Program-made: the position numbers and the translations under genes | Shown: positions 9,557 through 18,356 of the stretch, piece after piece | Position numbering within the stretch: the stretch's first letter is position 1 | Layout of the letters: each line of letters begins with the position of its first letter | Assembly (NCBI GenBank): GCA_948794795.1 | Contig: CAQGLR010000001.1 | Span: forward strand, 1 to 64,000 | DNA: 64,000 nucleotides | Reading direction: 5' to 3' | Origin: an uncultured Lachnospiraceae bacterium | GTDB lineage: Bacteria > Bacillota > Clostridia > Lachnospirales > Lachnospiraceae | The notes under the pieces: generated by a model | Told to the model about the DNA's origin: nothing | Databases searched by the model: none | The model's input: the letters and a program-made list of their open reading frames with translations, nothing else

Positions 9557-10499
9557 AGGACATATTATTACTAACTCATTTCTTAATACAAAGAAATATA
9601 CAGAACATTATGAATGGCTAAAAGCTTCTGCGTTAAAATATAGCGCAGGACTGGAGGTCTTAGAAAATGCAGATATCCTATGTTCTTATTCATCAAGCTG
9701 GGAAGAAAATCTTTCTTCTGCTATTGATGGTGATTCATTTATATTATACTGGGACAAGGATATAAGGCTTGGAAGGCAGTTAGAAGCACTCTGCAGGCAG
9801 AGGGGCATACTTTTCTTTAATTCTATAGAAACGGTAGCTGTATGTGACGATAAGTCCCTGACATACCAGAAATTGTGGGAATGGAACCAGGGAAAAGAGG
9901 AATCTTTAAGGATTCCTCTTGTGCCAACAATAACAGCACCAATGACATATTCAAATATTGGGTATACAGATTTAAGTTTTCTTGATAAAATAACAGAAGA
10001 GTTCTCATTTCCAATAGTAGTAAAAGAATGTTTTGGCTCATTCGGGATGCAGGTATATCTTGCAGAAAACCGCCAACAGCTTGAAGAAATTGTATTAAAG
10101 CTTGGCGGGACGCCACATATATACCAGAAATTCATTAAAGAGAGCAGTGGCAGGGATGTAAGGCTGCAGATAGTTGGTGGAAAAGTGGCTGCTGCAATGT
10201 ACAGGTATTCCTCTAATGGTGATTTCAGGGCTAATGTGACAACAGGGGCACATACCAAGCCATATAAGCCGTCTGATAGTGAATGTATGCTTGCAATAAA
10301 GACTGCGGGGATATTAGGCCTTGATTTTGGCAGTGTAGATTTACTTTTTCCAGACAATAATGGCAGGGCAGGGATTGTATGTGAAGTTAATTCTAATGCC
10401 CATTTTAAAAGTATATCTGACTGCACAGGGATAAATGTTGCAGATAAGATAATAGATTATATTATAAGCCAGGTACGCCTGGGCAGACAGGGTATCTAG
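9543..10499 (+). CDS. RimK-type ATP-grasp ligase (first of tandem pair)
   Basis: The 318-residue protein has an ATP-grasp fold. FPIVVKECFGSFGMQVYL at about 159-176 is the nucleotide-binding lysine and glycine-rich loop. GRDVRLQIVGGKVAAAMYR and DFRANVTTG are the central strands, and CEVNSNAHF holds the metal-binding Glu/Asn. This pattern is typical of RimK-like ligases that join amino acids to a peptide or small molecule through an acyl phosphate. The substrate is unknown. The start codon lies inside ftsK (14-bp overlap), so it is translationally coupled, and a second ATP-grasp follows. Confidence 0.8.
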   Translation: MDNIKGHIITNSFLNTKKYTEHYEWLKASALKYSAGLEVLENADILCSYSSSWEENLSSAIDGDSFILYWDKDIRLGRQLEALCRQRGILFFNSIETVAVCDDKSLTYQKLWEWNQGKEESLRIPLVPTITAPMTYSNIGYTDLSFLDKITEEFSFPIVVKECFGSFGMQVYLAENRQQLEEIVLKLGGTPHIYQKFIKESSGRDVRLQIVGGKVAAAMYRYSSNGDFRANVTTGAHTKPYKPSDSECMLAIKTAGILGLDFGSVDLLFPDNNGRAGIVCEVNSNAHFKSISDCTGINVADKIIDYIISQVRLGRQGI

Positions 10500-10509
10500 C
10501 CATCGCAGA

Positions 10510-10561
10510 CCCACCCGGATGATACAAGCAAACTTGCACATCCGGACTTTGTCTCTGTGGG
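10510..10561 (+). other. Structured intercistronic element between the two ATP-grasp genes
   Basis: CCCACCCGGATG at 10510-10521 pairs in two blocks with CATCCGG at 10539-10545 and GTGGG at 10557-10561. CAAG/CTTG forms an inner hairpin. It is distinctly GC-rich for this genome and has no T-run. It may be an RNA processing or stability hairpin in the ftsK-fhs transcript. Confidence 0.5.
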
Positions 10562-10601
10562 AATAAACTAAAAACAAGCACTTATTGAATGGAGGTTACA
10601 T

Positions 10602-11489
10602 ATGAAAGGGTATATTATTTACAATGAGGAGGAAGCTAAGAAGAATAGCAGTTTTATTGAAAAGTTCCAGAATGAAGGCACAAAGTATGATATTGGTTTC
10701 CAGTATGTTCCATATGAAGAATACAGAAGGTATGAAGAGCCTGACCTGGTAATAAACAGGACAAGGGATTACAGGGTAAGCAGGTATTATGAAAATAATG
10801 GTATAGCAGTTTTTAACCCGGCATATCTTATACATATTGGCAATAATAAATATGAGGCAACAGGATATCTTTCAGAACATTTATCATATGAAGTTAAAGA
10901 TAATAAATGGATAGCTAACACATGGTTTATAGGTAAAACTGAATTAAATTCATTTATTGATGATGAGTATATGGGCAGGCTTATAAGCAACCTGACTGGT
11001 TCTGCGGATAATGATGTTGTTATTAAATCTGTAGATGGCCATGGAGGCTCTGAAGTATTTTTACTGGAAAATGGTGTTAATAACCTTGGAAAGCGCAGGG
11101 AAATATTAGAAAAATTATCTGGACATGACTGTGTTGTACAGGAGAGGATTGACAGTGACAGTTCTGATATACGGGTATATATTATTGGTGGTAAAATATA
11201 TGCTGCTGTATTAAGGCAGGGTGAAAATGATTTCCGTTCAAATCATTCACTGGGTGGAAGGGCAGAAGAATACAAGCTTGATGATTACCAGAAAAGTTAT
11301 GTTATGAAATTTGTGGAAGCACTGGGTGGAAGCAAAATTGGAATGGCAGGGATTGATTTTATACTGGCAAAGGATGGAAGCCTGGTATTTAATGAAATTG
11401 AGGAGATGGCAGGTTCACGTATGCTTTATGAATGTACAGACTATGACATTGTAAAGGACTATGTACAGTGGATTAGCAAACTTATATAG
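10602..11489 (+). CDS. ATP-grasp ligase (second of tandem pair)
   Basis: The 295-residue protein shares the ATP-grasp plan of its upstream neighbour but is clearly diverged. VVIKSVDGHGGSEVFLL is the nucleotide-binding block, DIRVYIIGGKIYAAVLRQG the central strands, DFRSNHSLGG the loop, and FNEIEEMAGSRM the metal-binding end. The second ligand residue is Glu rather than the Asn of the first protein, which suggests a different substrate. The ATG has a good site (GGAGG). Only 10 bp separate its stop from the fhs start. The pair could build a short peptide or amino-acid conjugate; the sequence does not say which. Confidence 0.75.
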   Translation: MKGYIIYNEEEAKKNSSFIEKFQNEGTKYDIGFQYVPYEEYRRYEEPDLVINRTRDYRVSRYYENNGIAVFNPAYLIHIGNNKYEATGYLSEHLSYEVKDNKWIANTWFIGKTELNSFIDDEYMGRLISNLTGSADNDVVIKSVDGHGGSEVFLLENGVNNLGKRREILEKLSGHDCVVQERIDSDSSDIRVYIIGGKIYAAVLRQGENDFRSNHSLGGRAEEYKLDDYQKSYVMKFVEALGGSKIGMAGIDFILAKDGSLVFNEIEEMAGSRMLYECTDYDIVKDYVQWISKLI

Positions 11490-11499
11490 GAGGTTGTAT

Positions 11500-13170
11500 A
11501 TGAAGACTGATATTGAAATTGCACAGGAAGCAAAGATGCTCCATATATGTGATGTAGCAGCAAAGCTTGGCATAACAGAGGATGGGCTTGAGTATTATGG
11601 CAAATATAAAGCAAAGCTGGCAGACAGTTTATGGGAAGAAGTTAAAGACAATAAAGATGGAAAGCTTGTGCTTGTAACAGCAGTAAACCCTACACCAGCA
11701 GGTGAAGGCAAGACTACTACAACAGTTGGTATTGGCGAGGCTATGGCAAAGCTTGGCAAAAAAGCAGCAATAGCATTGCGTGAGCCATCGCTTGGGCCTT
11801 GTTTTGGTATTAAAGGTGGTGCCGCAGGCGGCGGTTATGCACAGGCAGTCCCTATGGAGGATTTAAACCTTCATTTTACAGGTGACTTCCATGCAATAAC
11901 ATCAGCTAATAACCTTCTTGCAGCAATGCTTGACAACCATATACAGCATGGCAATGCACTTAAGATTGATACAAACCAAGTGGTCTGGAAGCGTTGTGTT
12001 GATATGAATGACAGGGTACTCAGGAATATTGTGGCAGGCATTGGAAGGCCTGTTGACGGTGTTGTGCGTGAAGACCACTTTATTATTACAGTTGCATCAG
12101 AGATTATGGCTATTTTATGTCTTGCAGAAAATATTAAAGATTTAAAAGAAAGGCTTTCAAGGATTATTGTTGCATATAATTATGATGGTGAGCCAGTTAC
12201 TGCAGGACAGTTAAATGCAGTTGGCGCAATGGCAGCACTGCTTAAAGATGCAATTAAGCCTAACCTTATACAGACTGTAGAAAATACACCAGTATTTGTA
12301 CATGGTGGCCCATTTGCTAATATAGCACATGGATGTAACAGTGTGCGTGCTACAAAAACTGCACTTAAGCTTGCAGACTATGTTATTACTGAGGCAGGGT
12401 TTGGGGCAGACCTTGGGGCAGAGAAATTCTTAGATATTAAGTGCCGTGTTGCAGGGCTTAAACCAGATGCAGCAGTGCTTGTTGCTACAGTGCGTGCCCT
12501 TAAATATAATGGGGGAGTGCCTAAAGACAATCTGGGTGAAGAAAACCTTGATGCATTAAAAGAGGGTATTGCAAACCTTGGCAAGCATATTGAAAATATA
12601 GCTAAATTTAATATTCCATGTGTTGTTGCACTTAACCGTTTTGTATCTGATACAGAAGCAGAGCTTGCTTTTGTTAAGGAATATTGTGAAACAAGGGGAT
12701 GTGAATTTGCACTTTCAGAAGTATGGGAGCATGGTGGTGATGGCGGCATAGAGCTTGCAGAGAAGATTTTAAATACTCTTGGAACTAAGGAAAGTGGTTA
12801 TGCACCTATTTATAATACAGAACTTCCAATAAAGGAAAAGATAAGTACTATTGCAAAGGAAATATATGGTGCAGATGGGGTGACATATGATGCCGCAGCT
12901 TCAAAGGCAATAGAAAGGTTAGAGAAGCTTGGTTATGGTAATCTTCCTGTATGTATGGCAAAGAACCAGTATTCACTTTCTGATGATGCAACAAAACTTG
13001 GCAGGCCTTCTGGGTTTACTGTAAATATACGTGAGGTATATGTATCTGCTGGTGCAGGTTTTGTTGTTGCTATTACAGGGACTGTTATGACAATGCCAGG
13101 GCTTCCGCTACATCCTGCTGCCGAGAAGATTGATGTGGATGACAATGGGGTAATTACAGGACTGAGTTAA
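11500..13170 (+). CDS. fhs: Formate-tetrahydrofolate ligase
   Basis: The 556-residue enzyme makes 10-formyl-THF from formate, THF and ATP. It feeds purine synthesis and, in acetogens, the methyl branch of carbon fixation. The P-loop TPAGEGKTTT is at 65-74, followed by LREPSLGPCFGIKGGAAGGG and the FTGDFHAITSANNL segment. All are typical, as is the length. I chose the ATG at 11500, preceded by AGGAGG, over an in-frame upstream codon at 11461. The upstream codon would overlap the previous gene and add residues the family lacks. It is probably the last gene of the operon that begins with ftsK. Confidence 0.97.
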   Translation: MKTDIEIAQEAKMLHICDVAAKLGITEDGLEYYGKYKAKLADSLWEEVKDNKDGKLVLVTAVNPTPAGEGKTTTTVGIGEAMAKLGKKAAIALREPSLGPCFGIKGGAAGGGYAQAVPMEDLNLHFTGDFHAITSANNLLAAMLDNHIQHGNALKIDTNQVVWKRCVDMNDRVLRNIVAGIGRPVDGVVREDHFIITVASEIMAILCLAENIKDLKERLSRIIVAYNYDGEPVTAGQLNAVGAMAALLKDAIKPNLIQTVENTPVFVHGGPFANIAHGCNSVRATKTALKLADYVITEAGFGADLGAEKFLDIKCRVAGLKPDAAVLVATVRALKYNGGVPKDNLGEENLDALKEGIANLGKHIENIAKFNIPCVVALNRFVSDTEAELAFVKEYCETRGCEFALSEVWEHGGDGGIELAEKILNTLGTKESGYAPIYNTELPIKEKISTIAKEIYGADGVTYDAAASKAIERLEKLGYGNLPVCMAKNQYSLSDDATKLGRPSGFTVNIREVYVSAGAGFVVAITGTVMTMPGLPLHPAAEKIDVDDNGVITGLS

Positions 13171-13465
13171 GCAGAACCTTTGTAAATGGCAGGGTTATGG
13201 GTGTTTGAAAATTAAATAACTTACAAATTATATGGCTCTGGCAATTCCAAAATTTTACCAACAAAAAGCCATGTGAAACATGGCTTTGCCCGCATTGCGC
13301 TTGGATGGGATGCGCAGTGGTGCATAAAGCCCCCATAACAGCTGCCTTTTGGTAAAATATTTGGAATTTGCCAGAGTAATATAGTCTTTGTGTAATTTTA
13401 ATTTTCAAATATCAATAAGACCTTTATTTATTGGGTTTTGTTGGACTAAATGACTTTGTGCTATG
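13165..13465. repeat. Long palindromic repeat, copy 1 (MITE-like)
   Basis: Long imperfect arms at 13204-13260 and 13350-13409 read into each other: TTTGAAAATTAAAT, then CTCTGGCAA, TTCCAAA and TTTTACCA, against the same in reverse. They surround a core with a GCCATG/CATGGC hairpin and GGATGGGATGCGC. Weaker similarity extends outward to the fhs stop codon and to GACTAAATGAC at about 13455. The same arms and core recur at 24297, 36428, 44625 and 44772. The element may end transcription of fhs. From 13466 to 13640 there is only AT-rich DNA. Confidence 0.8.
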
Positions 13466-13640
13466 TTAATAGTGTAAAGTGCATATGGAATAATGCCTTG
13501 CTTTTTACATTTGGAAGTCTGGTATCTATTGGAAACAGTATACCCTTATAAAATTAAAAAGTATTAAATTCTGCTTTTGTAAAAGATAAATATAATATTT
13601 GTGTAAAATAGCAGATTATTAATAATGATAGTATAAAAAT

Positions 13641-15026
13641 ATGGATAAGTTTAAAATAAAAAATGGTAAAATAGATTATTGTATTTTATTTATAAATATA
13701 ATAATTGTATTTTTTATTAACCCAGCTGTTGTATGTTGTGCAGCGGCTATTGGACAGGATGTTGTTTCTGCAGGTAGTGATATAATTAAAGATGACGCAG
13801 GGATTGTATACAGGATAGATAATAATTCTGGTACATGTGGTATTGTTTCATATGAAGGAAATGGCAGTGATATTGTTATTCCAGATATATACAATGGTTA
13901 TAGTGTTGTTTCAATAGCAGATAATGTATTCAGGGAAAATGATACTGCCAGAAGCCTGGTTATTGGAAGTAATATAGAAACTATAGGAAGCAGGGCATTT
14001 GCATATTGTAACCGGATAGAGGATGTTACTTTTAAGGGAAATAAGTTAAAAGTAGTGCCATCAGAATGTTTTGTGGCATGTGAATCTTTAAAAAGAATTA
14101 CAATACCAGATTCTGTACAGAAAATAGGTGATGGTGCATTTGCTTTTTGTAGTTCATTATACCAGGTGGTTATTTCGGAAAATGTAAGGAAATTTGGGAT
14201 TAATGTTTTTTATAATTGTGGAAAAGACAAGCTTACAATAGTAACTCCTGATGGCTCAAAGGCTGGAAAGTTTGCTGTAAAAAATAACTTTTTAGTTACA
14301 GATACAACAAAGACAAGGCTTTTGGTAAAAAATATAAGGGATATAAAGGGGCATAAGGAGAGAATTTTTGTATATAATGCACCTTCAGCAGTAAAGTGGA
14401 AGAGCCTTAATAGAAAAGTTGCCAAAGTGGATAATAATGGTAAGGTTACTGCTTTAAAGGCAGGAACAACAAAGGTTATGGCAAGTACAGGTGGTAAAAC
14501 CCTGGAATGTAAAGTAAGGGTTTTTAAGAGAAATAAAAAGAATTGTCTTAAAGTAATTTATTCTAAATATGTAAAAAGAGAAATGACAGATTATGAAAAA
14601 ATCTATGCAGCACATGCATGGCTTATAAAGAATGTAAAATATGATAAAACACTTTATAAAACAGGGACAGTTCCATATATAAGCCATACAGCTGGGGGAG
14701 TCTTTAACAGGGGAATAGCAGTATGTGATGGATATTCCAAAGCATTTATTATTATAATGCAACATTATAGGATACCATGTATTATGGTTACAGGAGGACA
14801 GCACGCATGGAATATGGTAAAGATAAAAAATAAATGGTACCATATTGACTGTACATATGACGACCCTGTGGTAAATGGCAGTTTTAATAATAAACATGTT
14901 TTTATGGATTTCTTCTTAAAAACAGACCAGGAAATGTATGCTACACATATATGGAATTATAGCGCATTTCCAAAATGTAATAGTACAAAGGTTAATAAAA
15001 ATTACAGGACACAGGCTGTAAGATAA
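13641..15026 (+). CDS. Secreted LRR (BspA-type)/Ig-like/transglutaminase-like protein
   Basis: The 461-residue exported protein has an N-terminal hydrophobic segment at about 14-36. BspA-type leucine-rich repeats (about 70-195) carry blocks such as IETIGSRAFAYC and VQKIGDGAFAFCSSL. A Big_2-like Ig domain (about 225-285) contains the motif VDNNGKVTALKAGTTKV. The C-terminal transglutaminase-like domain has a plausible triad Cys362 (AVCDGYS), His388 (GQHAWN) and Asp403 (YHIDCTYD). Such proteins are cell-surface cysteine peptidases or cross-linking enzymes; the target is unknown. The ribosome binding site is weak and the gene stands alone. Confidence 0.85.
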   Translation: MDKFKIKNGKIDYCILFINIIIVFFINPAVVCCAAAIGQDVVSAGSDIIKDDAGIVYRIDNNSGTCGIVSYEGNGSDIVIPDIYNGYSVVSIADNVFRENDTARSLVIGSNIETIGSRAFAYCNRIEDVTFKGNKLKVVPSECFVACESLKRITIPDSVQKIGDGAFAFCSSLYQVVISENVRKFGINVFYNCGKDKLTIVTPDGSKAGKFAVKNNFLVTDTTKTRLLVKNIRDIKGHKERIFVYNAPSAVKWKSLNRKVAKVDNNGKVTALKAGTTKVMASTGGKTLECKVRVFKRNKKNCLKVIYSKYVKREMTDYEKIYAAHAWLIKNVKYDKTLYKTGTVPYISHTAGGVFNRGIAVCDGYSKAFIIIMQHYRIPCIMVTGGQHAWNMVKIKNKWYHIDCTYDDPVVNGSFNNKHVFMDFFLKTDQEMYATHIWNYSAFPKCNSTKVNKNYRTQAVR

Positions 15027-15176
15027 TTATAGGACAATAATTTTTATATTTTAATCTGGAAATATTCTTATGTTTTTGTTCTGTGAAATTTTTAGTGCAG
15101 GTATAAGGCTGGAAAGTGCTAGATGGCGTGTTTTTATAGTATGGTGGTAAGGTTATATAAGAAAGGAAAAAGATAA

Positions 15177-16469
15177 ATGAAAACCAGGATATATAATGCA
15201 AAGATTATTACAATGGTAAATGGTACAGATATCATAGAAGGGGAAATACATATTGAAGATGAATGTATTTCTTTTGTGGGAACAGCAGAAGAAGCGGGAA
15301 AAATAAAGGATGGAATTGTGTGGGACAGGGAGATTGATGCTTGTGGCAATGTAGTAATGCCTGGTTTTAAAGATGCCCATACACATTCTGCAATGACTTT
15401 CCTCCGTTCATATGCAGATGACCTTCCTTTGCAGGAATGGCTTTATAACAGGGTATTTCCTATGGAAGCAAAGCTTACAGAAGAAGATGTATTGTGGTGT
15501 TCAAAGCTTGCTATTATGGAATACCTGACAAGTGGCATTACAGCTAATTTTGATATGTATATGAAGAATGAATCTAATGCAAAAGCTTCTGCTGATACAG
15601 GTTTCAGGACTGTTTTATGTGGCAGTATTAATGACTTTGGCGGGACTATTGAAGAAATAGAAGAAGAGTATAAGCATTTTAATAATTATGGCAGCAGCCT
15701 TATATCATACCAGCTTGGATTCCATGCAGAATATACTACTAAAAGAGAGACTCTTGAAGGAATGGCAGGGCTTGCGCAGAAGTATAAAGCACCTGTATAT
15801 ACACATAACTCAGAAACAAAGGCAGAAGTGGAAGGTTGTGTGGAAAGGTATGGTAAGACACCTACAGCATTTCTTGACAGCATTGGCATGTTTAATTATG
15901 GCGGCGGGGGTTTCCATTGTGTGCATATGACAGATGAGGACTTAAATATCTGTAAAGAAAAAAATATATGGGTAGTAACTAACCCAGCTTCAAATGTAAA
16001 ACTTGCAAGTGGTATTGCACCTGTTAAGAAAATGCTTGATATGGGTATAGGTCTTGCAATAGGTACAGACGGGCCTGCAAGCAATAACTGCCTTGATATG
16101 TTCAGGGAGATGTTCCTTGTAACAGCATTACAGAAAGTTTCAATTCCTGATGCGGCAGCTGTGGATGCTAATGATGTACTTCATATGGCAACTGTGGGTG
16201 GTGCGTTGTCAATGGGCCTTACAGACTGTGATACTCTTGAAAAAGGTAAATGTGCAGATTTAATAATGATTGACATGCACCAGCCTAATATGCAGCCAGT
16301 AAATAATATTAGTAAAAATATTGTTTATAGTGGAAGCAAGCAGAATGTGAAAATGACAATGGTTGCCGGGAAAATTCTTTATGAGGATGGCAAGTTTAAT
16401 ATTGGTACTGATGCAGAAGAAGTTTATGCAAAAGCAAATGAAAGTATTACAAGGATGAAACAGGCATAA
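15177..16469 (+). CDS. mtaD: Amidohydrolase, MtaD/SAH deaminase-like
   Basis: The 430-residue metal-dependent hydrolase belongs to the TrzN/MtaD branch, which typically deaminates 5'-methylthioadenosine, S-adenosylhomocysteine or related purines. Metal ligands are visible: His68 and His70 in DAHTHSAM, a His in FHAEYT, a later His in GGFHCVHM and Asp in IGTDGPASNN. The length is normal. AAAGGAAAA precedes the ATG. Members of this family differ in substrate, so guanine-type or other N-heterocycle deamination is possible. The symbol is a family-level call. Confidence 0.85.
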   Translation: MKTRIYNAKIITMVNGTDIIEGEIHIEDECISFVGTAEEAGKIKDGIVWDREIDACGNVVMPGFKDAHTHSAMTFLRSYADDLPLQEWLYNRVFPMEAKLTEEDVLWCSKLAIMEYLTSGITANFDMYMKNESNAKASADTGFRTVLCGSINDFGGTIEEIEEEYKHFNNYGSSLISYQLGFHAEYTTKRETLEGMAGLAQKYKAPVYTHNSETKAEVEGCVERYGKTPTAFLDSIGMFNYGGGGFHCVHMTDEDLNICKEKNIWVVTNPASNVKLASGIAPVKKMLDMGIGLAIGTDGPASNNCLDMFREMFLVTALQKVSIPDAAAVDANDVLHMATVGGALSMGLTDCDTLEKGKCADLIMIDMHQPNMQPVNNISKNIVYSGSKQNVKMTMVAGKILYEDGKFNIGTDAEEVYAKANESITRMKQA

Positions 16470-16500
16470 ATGGTATATTATAAGATATTTTAATATAAGC

Positions 16501-16530
16501 TTGCTGGTTTCTGTAAGATTTCTGTATAAT
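16501..16530 (+). promoter_or_regulatory. Candidate promoter of enolase
   Basis: TTGCTG at 16501-16506 and TATAAT at 16525-16530 are separated by 18 bp, about 85 bp upstream of the enolase ATG. No riboswitch-like structure is seen in the leader. Confidence 0.45.
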
Positions 16531-16615
16531 TTAGTAATAAATACACAAAACTATATCCTATAAATGCAAATACAGCAAGATTATTTGCTGTCCAGTTTAT
16601 AGGAGGTTAAGTGTA

Positions 16616-17908
16616 ATGGATTGTTTGAAAATTAATGAAGTTAAAGCAAGGGAAATTGTTGACTCAAGAGGTAATCCTACAGTTGAAGCAGAAGTAGTGC
16701 TTAATTGCGGTGTATCAGGAAGGGCAGCAGCGCCAAGTGGTGCATCAACGGGAATTTATGAAGCCCATGAGCTCAGGGATGGTGACAAAAGCCGTTATGG
16801 CGGCAATGGCGTTAAAAATGCAGTTGACAATGTAAATAAGCTTGTTGCATTCAGGTTAAAAGGAATGGATGCTTCGGATATTTATAATATTGACAAGAAG
16901 ATGATTGAAGAAGATGGAACTGCTAATAAAAGTAAACTTGGTGCCAATGCAATGCTTGCTGTATCTATTGCGTGTGCAAAAGCGGCTGCTGCTGCTTATA
17001 AAATGCCATTATACAGGTTTCTTGGTGGTATTAGTGGCAATACACTTCCTGTCCCTATGATGAATATATTAAATGGTGGTGCACATGCAACAAATACTGT
17101 TGATACACAAGAGTTTATGGTAATGCCTGTTGGAGCTTGTTGTTTTGCAGAAGGCTTAAGACAGTGCTGTGAAGTTTACCATGAGCTTAAAGGTATATTA
17201 AAATCAAAAAACCTTGCTACAGCTGTAGGTGATGAGGGAGGTTTTGCACCTGACCTTGCAAGTGATGAAGAAACTATAGAACTTATACTGGAGGCAATAT
17301 CAAAGGCTGGATATAAGCCAGGTGATGATTTTGTGCTTGCACTTGATGCTGCATCAAGTGAGTGGAAAGGCAGCAAAACAGGTGAGTACCATCTGCCTAA
17401 AAGTGGCAGGACATTGTCAACAAGTGAACTTATAGAACACTGGAAGAAGCTTTGCAGCCAGTATCCAATAAAGTCTATTGAAGACCCTCTTGACGAAGAG
17501 GACTGGGACGGCTGGAAACAGATTACACAGGAGCTTGGCGGAAGTGTGCAGCTTGTTGGGGATGATTTATTTGTAACCAATACAAAGAGGCTTAAAAAGG
17601 GAATAGATACAGGATGTGGCAATTCAATACTTATTAAGCTTAACCAGATTGGCACACTTTCAGAGACAATAGAAGCTATCAAACTTGCAAAGAAATATGG
17701 CTATACTTCAATAGTGTCACACCGTTCAGGTGAAACAGAGGATACAACAATAGCTGACCTTGCAGTAGCGCTTAATTCAGGACAGATTAAGACAGGTGCA
17801 CCAAGCAGGAGTGAAAGAGTTGCCAAATATAACAGGCTGTTAAGGATACAAGAAGAACTTGGTGGTCTTGGAGGTTATGGCGGGCATACAGTGTTTGGAG
17901 GAAGATAA
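16616..17908 (+). CDS. eno: Enolase
   Basis: The 430-residue enzyme converts 2-phosphoglycerate to phosphoenolpyruvate in glycolysis. Family blocks are all present: VDSRGNPTVE, APSGASTGIYEA, MMNILNGGAHA, the Mg ligands in LALDAASSE, SIEDPLDEED and VGDDLFVTN, then the catalytic lysine in ILIKLNQIG, and SHRSGETEDTTIAD. The ATG follows AGGAGG. It is a single-gene unit, with its own promoter and a perfect terminator. Confidence 0.98.
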   Translation: MDCLKINEVKAREIVDSRGNPTVEAEVVLNCGVSGRAAAPSGASTGIYEAHELRDGDKSRYGGNGVKNAVDNVNKLVAFRLKGMDASDIYNIDKKMIEEDGTANKSKLGANAMLAVSIACAKAAAAAYKMPLYRFLGGISGNTLPVPMMNILNGGAHATNTVDTQEFMVMPVGACCFAEGLRQCCEVYHELKGILKSKNLATAVGDEGGFAPDLASDEETIELILEAISKAGYKPGDDFVLALDAASSEWKGSKTGEYHLPKSGRTLSTSELIEHWKKLCSQYPIKSIEDPLDEEDWDGWKQITQELGGSVQLVGDDLFVTNTKRLKKGIDTGCGNSILIKLNQIGTLSETIEAIKLAKKYGYTSIVSHRSGETEDTTIADLAVALNSGQIKTGAPSRSERVAKYNRLLRIQEELGGLGGYGGHTVFGGR

Positions 17909-17928
17909 AAGTATTATATCTGGAATTA

Positions 17929-17975
17929 TTAAGCCAGCAATGCTATGTGAAATGGCATTGCTGGCTTAATTTATG
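17929..17975 (+). terminator. Terminator of enolase
   Basis: A perfect 15-bp stem (17929-17943 with 17955-17969) with an 11-nt loop is followed by a T-rich stretch, 20 bp after the stop codon. Confidence 0.85.
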
Positions 17976-18012
17976 TTATTTTCCAGGACGAGTATAGACA
18001 TAAAGATAGTAT

Positions 18013-18198
18013 ATGTTAATTATTGAGTTAAAGGTTGCAGGAAATATAAATGGTATGGAAAAGGGGTGTACAGAAGCACTTGGACAAATAGAAAAGATGC
18101 ATTATGACAGCAGTTTGTTAAATGAGGGGTATACAGATATAACAAAATATGGAATTTGCTTTTATAAAAAAGAATGTTTGGCAGTAAAAGGTGATTAA
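18013..18198 (+). pseudogene. Fragment of AAA-ATPase/PD-(D/E)XK nuclease-like protein (C-terminal end)
   Basis: The 61 residues match the very end of a common Firmicutes/Bacteroidetes family (AAA-ATPase-like followed by a PD-(D/E)XK nuclease-like domain). IIELKVA is the nuclease strand with the ExK motif, A-LGQIE the following helix, and TKYGICFYKKECLAVKG the family's usual C-terminus. Full-length members are about 500-570 residues, so nearly all of the gene is missing. It is almost certainly a relic. A hairpin at 18291-18321 follows. Confidence 0.6.
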
Positions 18199-18290
18199 TT
18201 AAAAAAGGTATTAAACTGGATTTTTATTAACAGTACTATAAAAAATTCCAGCAGGATGTATTATGTTATTATTTTAAGTATATTATAATT

Positions 18291-18321
18291 AGTCAGGCGG
18301 ATTGTGAATATCCGCTTGACT
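18291..18321. terminator. Hairpin between nuclease fragment and MCP gene
   Basis: A 12-bp stem (18291-18302 with 18310-18321, one G-T pair) with a 7-nt loop lies between convergent reading frames. It could end transcription from either side. The sequence resembles the repeated blocks near 3070 and 55610. Confidence 0.5.
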
Positions 18322-18356
18322 ATAATTATATTAAAGTAATTTTTGTTAATAAAAAA

